Shown here: in pieces, positions 5,471 through 12,602 of the stretch
How positions within the stretch are numbered: the stretch's first letter is position 1
Layout: every line of letters begins with the position of its first letter
Assembly (NCBI GenBank): GCA_030425945.1
Contig: JAUHZL010000029.1
Coordinates: forward strand, 1 to 13,681
Length of the DNA stretch: 13,681 nucleotides
Origin: Alphaproteobacteria bacterium
Lineage (GTDB): Bacteria > Pseudomonadota > Alphaproteobacteria > Rhodobacterales > Rhodobacteraceae
Direction: 5' to 3'
Notes under the pieces: model-generated
Seen by the model: only the letters and a program-made list of their open reading frames with translations
Databases searched by the model: none
What the model was told of the DNA's origin: nothing
Made by a program: the position numbers and the translations under genes

Positions 5471-6768
5471 AGCGGGCGGATCTTCAGCCGGGTGATCCGG
5501 TTGTCCTTGCGCGCGACCACCTCGAAGCGGAAGCCGTGGAACGAGAACACCTGTCCCGGCGTCGGGATGGTCTGCGCCTCGTGGATCACCAGCCCCGCGA
5601 CCGTGTTCGCCTCGTCGTCGGGCAACTGCCAGTCGGTCGCGCGGTTCAGGTCGCGGATCGTCATGGCGCCGTCCACCGCATAGCCGCCGTCGCCGGTCGG
5701 GCGCAGCGGGTGCTCGGCGGTCGGGTCGAACTCGTCGGTGATCTCGCCGACGATCTCCTCGAGGATGTCCTCCAGCGTGATCAGGCCCTGCAGCGCGCCG
5801 TACTCGTCCACCACCAGCGCGAAATGCGTGTGCCGGCGCAGGAACTCGCGCATCTGGTCGTCGAGCGTCGTGGTCTCGGGCACGAAATAGGGCTCCATCG
5901 CCACATCGGTGACCTTGAAGTCCGCCAGCGCGGCGACCGAGGCATCAGGCCCCCGCATCAGCTTGTCCATCGCCCGCAGCAGGTTCTTGGCATGGATGAC
6001 GCCCACGATGTTCTCGCGGTCGCCGCGATAGATCGGCAGGCGGGTGTGCGCGCTCTCGAGGCACTGGCTCAGCACCGTCTCGGGGGCGTCGTCGGCGTCG
6101 ATCATCTCGATCTTCGAGCGATGGAGCATGATCTCCTCCACCGTCCGGTCCCCGAGATCGAGCGCGCCGAGCAGCCGGTCACGGTCTTCCTTCTCGACCG
6201 CGCCCTCGGCATGGCCGATGTTGAGGGCACCCATGATCTCTTCCCGGACGCTGAGCATGTTCTGCTCGGGCGAGATCCGGACCCCGAAGAGGCGCAGCAC
6301 CCCCCGGACGACGACGCGCACCGCCGCAACGACGGGCGACAGCACGTTGACCACCAGCGCGATGACGCCCGAGGCCCGCGCGGCGGTCCGCTCCGGATCG
6401 TTGATCGCATAGGTCTTGGGCAGCACTTCCGCGAAGATCAGCACCGTCGCGGTCATCACCAGCGTCGCCAGCGCCACGCCGCTTTCGCCGAAGAGCCGGG
6501 TGAAGAGGGCGGTCGCCAGCGAGGTCGCCAGGATGTTCGCGAGGTTGTTCCCGAGCAGGATGCCCCCGATCAGGCGCTCGTTGTCCTCCTTCAGCTTCAG
6601 GGCCCGGACCGCCCCGGCATCCCCCCGGTCCGCCATCGAGCGCAGCTTGCCGCGCGAGGCGGCCGTCAGCCCGGTCTCGGAGCCCGAGAACATCGCCGAG
6701 CAGAACAGCAGGAACAGGATGACACCGGCGCTGATCAGCAGGGCGGTGTCGAGGACGGCGTCTTCCAC
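5464..6768 (-). CDS. CorB/YfjD-type (CNNM, DUF21) membrane protein with CBS pair and CorC_HlyC domain
   Basis: This is a 434-residue inner-membrane protein. Residues 8-165 form the DUF21 transmembrane domain, with helices at about 8-26, 70-90, 98-115 and 133-160. It shows the family signatures SGSETG (28-33) and EVLPK (114-118). Two CBS domains follow (about 213-272 and 285-342, the latter with VVDEYGALQGLITLEDILEEIVGEI), then the CorC_HlyC domain (about 355-433). The family is linked to Mg2+/Co2+ efflux or homeostasis. It is often labelled 'hemolysin', which is misleading. The start is GTG at 6768; GGAG lies about 11 bases upstream, slightly far. It sits 58 bases after the xerD stop on the same strand, so it may be the last gene of that transcript. 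In other alphaproteobacteria a similar gene is often near aroB and xerD, as I recall. Confidence 0.9.
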   Translation of the reverse strand: MEDAVLDTALLISAGVILFLLFCSAMFSGSETGLTAASRGKLRSMADRGDAGAVRALKLKEDNERLIGGILLGNNLANILATSLATALFTRLFGESGVALATLVMTATVLIFAEVLPKTYAINDPERTAARASGVIALVVNVLSPVVAAVRVVVRGVLRLFGVRISPEQNMLSVREEIMGALNIGHAEGAVEKEDRDRLLGALDLGDRTVEEIMLHRSKIEMIDADDAPETVLSQCLESAHTRLPIYRGDRENIVGVIHAKNLLRAMDKLMRGPDASVAALADFKVTDVAMEPYFVPETTTLDDQMREFLRRHTHFALVVDEYGALQGLITLEDILEEIVGEITDEFDPTAEHPLRPTGDGGYAVDGAMTIRDLNRATDWQLPDDEANTVAGLVIHEAQTIPTPGQVFSFHGFRFEVVARKDNRITRLKIRPLV

Positions 6769-6826
6769 GGCGGTCAGGTCTCCGGCAAGGGGTTCCGAGG
6801 GGTTATGGGGGCGCGCCGGGGTGCGT

Positions 6827-7777
6827 TCAAGTCTCGTCGCCCCGGGCCAGCGGATGATGCGTCAGCACCAGCTCCCGCAGGCGGGCGTCGAGGACATGGG
6901 TATAGATCTCGGTCGTGGCCACATCCGCGTGCCCGAGCAGGGTCTGGATCGACCGCAGGTCGGCCCCGTGCGCCAGCAGGTGCGTGGCGAAGGCATGCCG
7001 CAGGGTGTGGGGCGTCACCTTGGCGGGATCGAGCCCCGCCTCGGCGCAGAGCGTCTTGAGAAGGCCCCAGAACCAGACCCGGGTCACGTGCCCGGCCTTG
7101 CCATGCGAGGGGAAGAGGAACCGCGACAGCGGCTTGCCCTCGGCGCGCGCGGCCTCGTCCGCCGCATCCCGGTGCCGCAGCCACGCCTGCAGCGCCATCC
7201 GCGCCGGTTCGGAGAGTGGCACCATCCGCTCTTTCCCGCCCTTGCCGCGCACCAGCAGCATCCGGGGATCTCCGCGCGCGGCGGCAACCGGCAGGCCGAC
7301 CAGCTCGCTGACCCGCAGGCCGGTCGCATAGAGCACTTCCATCAGGCACAGCGTCCTTGCCCGTTCCGCGGCGGTCTTGCCGTGGTCGCGCGCTGCCTCC
7401 AGCAGGCGGGTGACCTCGTCCTCGGTCAGCGTGCCGGGCAGGCTGCGCGGCCGTTTCGGACCCGACAGGCGCAGGGCGGGGTTGTCCGCGCGCCAGCCCT
7501 CGTCGCGGGCAAAGGCGAAGAAGGACCGCAAGGCCGACAGCCGCCGGGCCCGGGTGGACGGGGCCAACCCCTGGTCCGCGAGCCCCACGAGATAGGCTTC
7601 CAGTGCCGCGCGGTCGGCCTCGGCCAGGCGGCCCAACCCGCGATGCGCAAGCCACTGCGCGGCATCCTGCAGATCGCGGGCGTAGGCCTCCTGCGTGTTG
7701 CGCGCGGCGCTCCGCTCCGCCGCCCAGGCCTGCAGGAAGGCGGTGATCGCGCGGGCGTCCTCGGGGGCGAGGCTCAT
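6827..7777 (-). CDS. xerD: Tyrosine site-specific recombinase XerD (XerC/XerD family)
   Basis: This 316-residue recombinase resolves chromosome dimers at the dif site during division, together with its partner Xer protein and FtsK. The N-terminal SAM-like core-binding domain (about 8-95) is followed by the catalytic domain. All key residues are present: Arg155 (ATGLRVSEL), Lys179 (RGKGGKE), His257 and Arg260 (PHTLRHAFATHL), His283 (LLGHADV) and the nucleophile Tyr292 (EIYTHV). A charged insert at about 201-217 lengthens the loop before FLFPS. I chose ATG at 7777 because it overlaps the stop of the upstream gene as ATGA, giving translational coupling, and because the length is then normal. XerD rather than XerC is favoured by the neighbouring divergent aroK-aroB, a recurring arrangement in alphaproteobacteria as I remember it. 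Sequence alone does not settle it. Confidence 0.85.
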   Translation of the reverse strand: MSLAPEDARAITAFLQAWAAERSAARNTQEAYARDLQDAAQWLAHRGLGRLAEADRAALEAYLVGLADQGLAPSTRARRLSALRSFFAFARDEGWRADNPALRLSGPKRPRSLPGTLTEDEVTRLLEAARDHGKTAAERARTLCLMEVLYATGLRVSELVGLPVAAARGDPRMLLVRGKGGKERMVPLSEPARMALQAWLRHRDAADEAARAEGKPLSRFLFPSHGKAGHVTRVWFWGLLKTLCAEAGLDPAKVTPHTLRHAFATHLLAHGADLRSIQTLLGHADVATTEIYTHVLDARLRELVLTHHPLARGDET

Positions 7778-9318
7778 CGGACCGGGTCGGGGGCCAGCCA
7801 CAGCGCCAGCGCCACGTCGCGCGCGACTTGTTCCAGCCCCACGCGCCGCAGCACCCAGAGCGCCGTCTCGACGTCGCCGGGATCGGGCGACAGGCGGCTG
7901 AGACCGCCGAGCGTTTCCAGCACGACCTCGCCCAGACGCCCGGATTGCAGCCGTTCGGCGGCGGTCTGGATCGCCGGGCTGCGGACCTCCAGCCGCGACG
8001 ACAGGGGCGCGAACCCCGCCGCCAGCGCCACGGCCAGCGCATCGTCCGGAACGCGGTCGGGCTCGAGGCCCCGGGCCAGCGCGGCCCCCATCGGGTCGCC
8101 GATCCGCCCGGCAAGGGCGAGGCGCTCGGCCTCGGGCGACAGCAGGTAGACCGCGTCGAGCGCCTCCGACGGCGGCGCGGTGGCCAGCACCTGTGCGATC
8201 CGCGCGCCGTAGTGGCGGGCCAGAACCGGCAACAGACCGACCCGGCGCATGGCGTCGACGGTCTGCGGCAGCACCGCGGTCACCGCCCCGGCATCGCCCG
8301 CGATCAGCGCGGCGTCCAGCGCCTGCACCAGTTCGACCCGTTCCCAGACCCCGCCCGAGGCGGCAGGGCGACGCTCGGTATAGGCAGCGAAAAGCCGCGT
8401 CTCGGCCAGCCCGCCCGACCGCGCCAGCCGCTCGGCCGCCTCGAGCCGCAGCCGCCAGCCCTCGGTCGGGGCCAGCACCGCGTGCGAAAAGGCCACCGGC
8501 AACCCGTTGACCGACGGCGCCTCGCCGAGGGCCGCCAGCATCCGGAAGGTTAGCGGCGTCATCGTGGTGGGCGGGGGCAGGTCGGCCAGCTCCTCCGCCA
8601 GCACGGGGTCGAGGAACCGGCTGAGCAGCGTTTCCTCTGCCCCCGACACGAACCCCAGCGCCTTGGCCGTCTCCAGCGACAGCGCCGCCGCCGACCAGTC
8701 GCCGCCGCGCGCAAGACAGAAGATCCGGGCCGAGAAGGTCGGCGCGATGTCGGGCGCGGCCCGCATCGCGGCGCAGGCGCGGTCCTCGGTGCCGATCAGC
8801 AGCGAGATGTCGAACCAGCGTCGGAACAGGTCCGGCTCGGTCGGACCGGCGCGCTCCAGCAGGGCCTGCGCCTCGTCCAGCGCTCCGAACCGCAGCAACG
8901 TGTCGATCCGCGCGAGAAACAGGCCGTGATCGGCACTGGCATCGACCGGCGGGTCCAGCTCGGCGAGCACGATCCGGAACAGCAGCGCGCGGGCCGGGTC
9001 CGGCAGGTCGGGCCCGAGCGCCGCCATCCGGCGCACGAGGTCGGCCGTGGCAGTCGGCCCCCAGAAATCGCGCGGCAGCCCGGACACCGAGGCGGGCACG
9101 AGGCCGACGCCATCGACCGCCAGCGCGCCCAGCGGGGCGACCGCGATCGGCTCGACGTCGACGCCCTCCGAGATGTCCCCGGCCGGTGCGACGGGGGCAG
9201 GGGTGCGGACCACGTCCGACAGCCAGTCGATGGCGGACAGCGGCTCGCCCGGGGACTGCGCCGCGAGCGGACCCGCCCCCAGCACGAGGGCGAGCGCGAG
9301 GCCGAGCCTACCCGGCAT
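7774..9318 (-). CDS. Exported protein of unknown function, helical-repeat-like
   Basis: I do not recognise a named family. The 514-residue product begins with a clear signal peptide (LGLALALVLGAGPLAAQ, cleavage near residue 20-21), so it is probably periplasmic. After a Pro/Val-rich linker (35-80) the chain is strongly alpha-helical and rich in Ala and Leu. Recurring helix pairs (for example 133-155, 195-220, 286-312, 326-350) suggest a TPR-like or other solenoid scaffold. The only two cysteines, Cys182 and Cys201, lie in neighbouring predicted helices and could form a disulfide. Codon and base use match the neighbours. It overlaps the 44-residue protein upstream by 11 nt and xerD downstream by 4 nt (ATGA). 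The ATG at 9318 has only a weak ribosome site, consistent with coupling. It is probably a lineage-conserved Rhodobacteraceae protein, though this needs a search. Confidence 0.8.
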   Translation of the reverse strand: MPGRLGLALALVLGAGPLAAQSPGEPLSAIDWLSDVVRTPAPVAPAGDISEGVDVEPIAVAPLGALAVDGVGLVPASVSGLPRDFWGPTATADLVRRMAALGPDLPDPARALLFRIVLAELDPPVDASADHGLFLARIDTLLRFGALDEAQALLERAGPTEPDLFRRWFDISLLIGTEDRACAAMRAAPDIAPTFSARIFCLARGGDWSAAALSLETAKALGFVSGAEETLLSRFLDPVLAEELADLPPPTTMTPLTFRMLAALGEAPSVNGLPVAFSHAVLAPTEGWRLRLEAAERLARSGGLAETRLFAAYTERRPAASGGVWERVELVQALDAALIAGDAGAVTAVLPQTVDAMRRVGLLPVLARHYGARIAQVLATAPPSEALDAVYLLSPEAERLALAGRIGDPMGAALARGLEPDRVPDDALAVALAAGFAPLSSRLEVRSPAIQTAAERLQSGRLGEVVLETLGGLSRLSPDPGDVETALWVLRRVGLEQVARDVALALWLAPDPVR

Positions 9319-9442
9319 CGACCGTCACCGGCACGACCATCTCCTGCTGCTCGGGCGAGAGATCGCCGAGGTAGGCATAGCCGACGAGGCCGATCCCGCC
9401 ACCGAGCACGAGGAGAAAGATCAATCGAAGGAGGATGCGCAT
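9308..9442 (-). CDS. Small single-helix membrane protein, 44 residues
   Basis: The short frame reads MRILLRLIFLLVLGGGIGL and then VGYAYLGDLSPEQQE, ending VTVDAG and TAG. Residues 2-25 form one hydrophobic helix with arginines at its N-terminal side (positive-inside), and the acidic C-terminal tail would face the periplasm. A good AGGACAGG ribosome site precedes the ATG. It overlaps the start of the 514-residue exported protein by 11 nt, so it is the first gene of a coupled series leading to xerD. I recall similar short 'LVGYAYLGDLSPEQ' proteins in other Rhodobacteraceae, but could not check. No function is known. It could be a small membrane anchor or partner of the exported protein. Confidence 0.7.
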   Translation of the reverse strand: MRILLRLIFLLVLGGGIGLVGYAYLGDLSPEQQEMVVPVTVDAG

Positions 9443-9594
9443 CGCCTGTCCTGTCCCGCGGGGATGTCCCGCGCCCTGTCGTGCCTGCCCGCCCGGCCGC
9501 CCGCTGTCCGGGTCTGTGGTGCCGCGCCGTCCGTTTGCAGGGCTGCGACCCGGCGCACCCTGCCTGCATAGGGTATTGTCGCTCCGGCGGCCTC
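9443..9594. promoter_or_regulatory. Divergent intergenic region between the small-protein/xerD run and aroK
   Basis: This 152-base gap must hold promoters for both directions. I see no convincing -35/-10 pair. The only local order is a TGTCCCGCG direct repeat (two copies 12 bases apart within about 9454-9475) and an A/T-richer spot (CATAGGGTATTG, around 9568-9579) that could serve as a -10 region for aroK. The call is by position, not motif. Confidence 0.3.
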
Positions 9595-10200
9595 ATGCAA
9601 GGGAAGGGGCCGGAAAAATCGGCAAGGACGCGGGGCTTGAGCAGCAAGCTGCACAGGACGGTGGCCCTGGTGGGCATGATGGGATCTGGCAAGACGGCGG
9701 TCGGCACCGAGGTCGCCCGGCGTCTCGGCGTGCCCTTCCTCGACTCCGACCGCGAGATCGAGCGCGCCGCCAACGCCACCATCGCCGAGATCTTCGCGCG
9801 CGACGGCGAGCCGTTCTTCCGCGAACGCGAGACGGCCGTGCTGCACCGCCTGCTGCACGGCACGCCCTGCATCCTGTCCACCGGCGGCGGCGCCTTCCTG
9901 GCCGAAGCGAACCGGGCGATGATCGAGGCCGACGGCGTGGCGCTGTGGCTCGACGCCGATGTGGACCTGCTGTGGAGCCGGGTGAAGCACAAGACCACGC
10001 GGCCGCTGCTGATGACCGACAATCCGCGCCGCACGCTGGGCGAGATCTTCGAGCGCCGCGTGCCGATCTATGCGCTGGCGGGGCTTCGGGTCGCGGTGCG
10101 GCCGGGGGCCAGCATCGCCGAGACAGCGGCGCAGGTGATCGACGTGCTTAAGAGCCGCCCGGACGTGGTCTCGGACGACGGCACGACAGAGGATTCATGA
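9595..10200 (+). CDS. aroK: Shikimate kinase
   Basis: Shikimate kinase phosphorylates shikimate to shikimate 3-phosphate with ATP, a cytoplasmic step toward chorismate and the aromatic amino acids. The 201-residue protein has Walker A GMMGSGKT (27-34), LDSD (49-52; Asp52 binds shikimate), FFRERE (74-79; Arg76 binds shikimate), TGGGAF (96-101; Walker-B-like shikimate loop) and RPLL with lid Arg136. An N-terminal tail of about 20 residues precedes the fold. The ATG at 9595 has a weak ribosome site. A TTG at 9637, preceded by AAGGACG, would remove most of the tail and is a real alternative start. aroB begins one base after its stop, the standard aroK-aroB pairing. Confidence 0.94.
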   Translation: MQGKGPEKSARTRGLSSKLHRTVALVGMMGSGKTAVGTEVARRLGVPFLDSDREIERAANATIAEIFARDGEPFFRERETAVLHRLLHGTPCILSTGGGAFLAEANRAMIEADGVALWLDADVDLLWSRVKHKTTRPLLMTDNPRRTLGEIFERRVPIYALAGLRVAVRPGASIAETAAQVIDVLKSRPDVVSDDGTTEDS

Positions 10201-10201
10201 T

Positions 10202-11323
10202 ATGACGTTCAACATGGATACGGTCCGGGTCGCGCTCGGCGAGCGCAGCTACGAGGTGCGGATCGGCGCCGGCCTGCTGACCGAGGCCGGGCGCCACATC
10301 GCGCCGATGCTGCCCCGGCCGCGTGTCCGGATCGTGACCGAAAGCACGGTCGCGGGCTTGCATCTCAAGACGTTGCAGGACGCTCTTGGCGCGGAAGGGA
10401 TCGCCTCAGAGGCGCTGATCCTGCCGCCGGGCGAGTCGACGAAAGCCTGGCCCGAGTTCACGCGCACCGTCGAATGGCTGCTGGCCGAGAAGGTCGAGCG
10501 CCGCGATCTGGTCGTAGCACTTGGCGGCGGTGTCATCGGCGATCTCGTCGGATTCGCGGCGGCGGTCCTGCGGCGGGGCGTCGGCTTCATCCAGATCCCG
10601 ACGTCGCTGCTGGCCCAGGTCGACAGTTCCGTGGGCGGCAAGACGGGCATCAACGCGCCGCAGGGCAAAAACCTGATCGGCGCTTTTCACCAGCCGAAAC
10701 TTGTCCTCTGCGACATAGATGTCCTCGGCACGCTGACTCCGCGTGATTTTCTCGCCGGCTACGGCGAGGTGGTGAAGTATGGCCTTCTGGGTGACGCGCA
10801 ATTCTTTGAATGGCTTGAGGAAAATGGTCCGGCGCTGGCGTCGGGCGACGGGGCTGCCCGGCAGGCGGCGGTGCGGCGTTCGGTTCAGATGAAGGCCGAG
10901 ATCGTTGCGCGCGACGAGACCGAGCAGGGCGACCGCGCCCTGCTGAACCTCGGGCATACCTTCTGCCACGCGCTCGAATCTGCGACGGGCTATTCCGACC
11001 GCCTGCTGCACGGAGAAGGCGTCGCCATCGGCTGCGCGCTGGCGTTCGAACTGTCGTCCCGCCTGGGCCTGTGTTCGCAGGAAGCGCCCAGCCGGGTGCG
11101 CGCGCACCTCCGCGCGATGGGTATGAAAACCGACCTCGCCGACATCGATTCGGATCTGCCCTCCGCCGAGGGCCTTCTGGACCTCATGGCGCAGGACAAG
11201 AAGGTGATCGATGGCCGCCTGCGCTTCATCCTCGCGCAAGACATCGGCAAGGCCTTCGTCACCTCCGACGTGCCGCGCGAGACAGTGCTCAAACTGCTGG
11301 ACGAGGCGCTGGCGACGCGCTGA
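10202..11323 (+). CDS. aroB: 3-dehydroquinate synthase
   Basis: AroB converts DAHP to 3-dehydroquinate, the second shikimate-pathway step, using NAD+ and a divalent metal in the cytoplasm. The 373-residue protein has normal length and all main motifs: the GGGVIGD nucleotide-binding loop (108-114), DSSVGGKTGIN (141-151), and the metal ligands Glu189 (GEVVKYG), His252 (NLGHTF) and His270 (LLHGE). It lies one base after aroK, with AGAGGA about 8 bases before the ATG at 10202; an in-frame ATG at 10214 is less likely. The stretch 10675-10830 uses more A/T at third positions than its surroundings but stays in frame and keeps conserved residues. An 8-bp hairpin overlaps the stop codon. Confidence 0.96.
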   Translation: MTFNMDTVRVALGERSYEVRIGAGLLTEAGRHIAPMLPRPRVRIVTESTVAGLHLKTLQDALGAEGIASEALILPPGESTKAWPEFTRTVEWLLAEKVERRDLVVALGGGVIGDLVGFAAAVLRRGVGFIQIPTSLLAQVDSSVGGKTGINAPQGKNLIGAFHQPKLVLCDIDVLGTLTPRDFLAGYGEVVKYGLLGDAQFFEWLEENGPALASGDGAARQAAVRRSVQMKAEIVARDETEQGDRALLNLGHTFCHALESATGYSDRLLHGEGVAIGCALAFELSSRLGLCSQEAPSRVRAHLRAMGMKTDLADIDSDLPSAEGLLDLMAQDKKVIDGRLRFILAQDIGKAFVTSDVPRETVLKLLDEALATR

Positions 11324-11331
11324 GCGTCGCC
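11311..11331. terminator. Hairpin over the aroB stop codon, possible bidirectional terminator
   Basis: GGCGACGC (11311-11318), loop GCTGA, GCGTCGCC (11324-11331) is a perfect 8-bp stem whose loop and edge contain the aroB TGA. It lies in the 23-base convergent gap between aroB and ssb. No T-run follows. Confidence 0.4.
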
Positions 11332-11346
11332 CCGCAACTCACTGAC

Positions 11347-11853
11347 CTAGAACGGAATATCGTCGTCGAGATCGCTGCGGCCGCCACCTGCGGGTGCGCC
11401 GCCGCCGAACCGGCCGTCATCGTAGCCGCCCATGCCGCGGTCGTCGGAATACCCGCCGCCGCCGTAGCCACCACCGCTGCCACCGCCCGAACCGCCGCCA
11501 TCGCGCCCGTCGAGCAGCGTCAGCTCCCCGCGATAGGGGCGCAGCACGACCTCGGTCGAATAGCGGTCCTGACCGGACTGGTCCTGCCACTTGCGGGTTT
11601 CCAGCTGGCCCTCGATATAGACCTTGGAGCCCTTCTTCAGGTATTGCTCTGCGATCCGGGCGAGGGGCTCGGAAAAGATCGCGACCGAATGCCACTCGGT
11701 CTTCTCGCGGCGTTCGCCCGAAGTGCGGTCCTTCCACGTCTCCGAGGTCGCGATCCGCAGGTTGCAGACCTTGCCGCCGTTCTGGAAGGTCCGGACTTCC
11801 GGGTCGCGTCCGAGATTCCCGATCAGAATGACCTTATTCACCGAGCCTGCCAT
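11347..11853 (-). CDS. ssb: Single-stranded DNA-binding protein
   Basis: SSB coats single-stranded DNA during replication, repair and recombination and recruits partner proteins through its tail. The 168-residue protein has an OB-fold (about 5-113) beginning AGSVNKVILIGNLGRDPE, with stacking aromatics Trp40 and Trp54, and KVYIEGQLETRKW (77-89) as in bacterial SSBs. It is followed by a Gly-rich disordered linker (118-158) and the conserved acidic tip DLDDDIPF. A GGGAGA ribosome site precedes the ATG at 11853. It is convergent with aroB and divergent from the lytic transglycosylase gene. I found no clear alphaproteobacterial LexA box (GTTC-N7-GTTC) upstream. Confidence 0.96.
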   Translation of the reverse strand: MAGSVNKVILIGNLGRDPEVRTFQNGGKVCNLRIATSETWKDRTSGERREKTEWHSVAIFSEPLARIAEQYLKKGSKVYIEGQLETRKWQDQSGQDRYSTEVVLRPYRGELTLLDGRDGGGSGGGSGGGYGGGGYSDDRGMGGYDDGRFGGGAPAGGGRSDLDDDIPF

Positions 11854-11886
11854 GCCTGTCTCCCACGATTCAGTTGGTGCAGGTTA

Positions 11887-11917
11887 CACCATCCATGCAT
11901 GGTGAAGAAAAGGTGAA
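11887..11917. promoter_or_regulatory. Palindrome plus 11-bp-spaced repeat between ssb and the lytic transglycosylase
   Basis: CACCAT (11887-11892) and ATGGTG (11899-11904) flank CCATGC, forming a short palindrome that also contains the perfect 10-bp palindrome CCATGCATGG. Directly overlapping it, GGTGAA occurs at 11901-11906 and again at 11912-11917, one helical turn apart. The site sits about 35-65 bases upstream of the ssb start in a divergent gap, where an operator or promoter would be expected. On the ssb strand, TGTAAC with a poor -35 17 bases upstream is a possible -10. No regulator is recognised. Confidence 0.3.
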
Positions 11918-11981
11918 AACCGGCCCGCTTGGCCGGGACCCTCCGACGCTGTAGAAAGGCGCGCAGTTTGGAGGCAGACCC

Positions 11982-12554
11982 ATGCAGCCCACTCTCGCCG
12001 TCGCAGTCCTGACGACCCTCGTTGCGTCCGTGGCGTATGGGGATACCTCCCCGTCGAGCAAGTCCCGGATGGACCTTTTCGAGGGTCAGACCCGTCTTCT
12101 CGACGGTCGGCTGTCGGAGCAGTACGAGTTCTCGAACCGGTTGCGCCCGCAGCCCGAGCTGGAGATCATCCCGATCTGGCGCGGCAGTTACCGGGGGCCG
12201 TACCTCGATCTGGCGCGCGTCGCCGCGCGACGGCATAACGTGCCCGAGGATCTGTTCCTGCGCCTGATCGAACAGGAAAGCCGCTGGAACGCCGAGGCCG
12301 TGTCGTCGAAAGGGGCCATCGGCCTTGCACAGCTGATGCCCGACACGGCGACGCTGATGAACGTCGATATCGCAGATCCGGCGCAGAACCTCGAGGGCGG
12401 GGCGCGGTTCCTGCGCCGCCAGTTCGAGCGCTTCGGTACCTGGCGGCTCGCGCTGGCCGCCTACAACGCGGGCCCCGAGAGTGTCGAAGCCCACAACGAC
12501 GTGCCGCCGTTCCCGGAAACCGAGGCCTACGTGCGCGCGATCCTCGGGCGTTGA
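11982..12554 (+). CDS. Lytic transglycosylase, SLT domain (short form)
   Basis: This 190-residue exported enzyme should cleave the MurNAc-GlcNAc bond of peptidoglycan, leaving 1,6-anhydro ends. Residues 1-20 are a signal peptide (LAVAVLTTLVASVAYG) with no lipobox Cys, so it should be soluble in the periplasm. The SLT (GH23-like) domain covers about 74-190, with catalytic Glu99 in IEQESRWN, the GAIGLAQLMP motif (111-120), AAYNAGP (159-165) and the ETEAYV motif (179-184). The N-terminal 50 mature residues have no recognised domain. A GGAGG site lies 7 bases before the ATG. The short single-domain layout is like the small periplasmic SLT proteins of alphaproteobacteria, some of which belong to secretion or flagellar systems, but nothing nearby suggests such a system here. 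Confidence 0.88.
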   Translation: MQPTLAVAVLTTLVASVAYGDTSPSSKSRMDLFEGQTRLLDGRLSEQYEFSNRLRPQPELEIIPIWRGSYRGPYLDLARVAARRHNVPEDLFLRLIEQESRWNAEAVSSKGAIGLAQLMPDTATLMNVDIADPAQNLEGGARFLRRQFERFGTWRLALAAYNAGPESVEAHNDVPPFPETEAYVRAILGR

Positions 12555-12566
12555 GCGCCGAATAGT

Positions 12567-12597
12567 GAACAGAGGATCCTGTGTGACCCCTCTGTTC
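12567..12597. terminator. Hairpin between the convergent lytic transglycosylase and livM
   Basis: GAACAGAGG (12567-12575) pairs perfectly with CCTCTGTTC (12589-12597) around a 13-base loop that contains part of a GGATCC palindrome. It fills the gap between two convergent stops. A T-run (ATTTTT) occurs 8 bases downstream on the plus strand, inside the livM end. A bidirectional terminator is likely. Confidence 0.6.
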
Positions 12598-12602
12598 CCA
12601 GA

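Noticed and set aside
5464..6768. Hemolysin
   Set aside because: DUF21-CBS-CorC_HlyC proteins are routinely called hemolysins, but the domain layout is that of a CorB/CNNM-type ion-homeostasis protein.
6827..7777. Phage or integron integrase
   Set aside because: Length and motif spacing fit the housekeeping XerC/XerD type, and there is no attachment site, tRNA or phage gene nearby.
6774..8114. 446-codon minus-strand frame overlapping xerD in another frame
   Set aside because: XerD has every catalytic residue in its own frame, and this product is Arg/Ala/Gly-rich with no family pattern.
5536..8149. Long plus-strand frames (over 500 codons) opposite the CorB-like gene and xerD
   Set aside because: They lie antisense to clear genes, have Arg/Gly/His/Pro-rich products without domains, and are the usual high-GC shadow frames.
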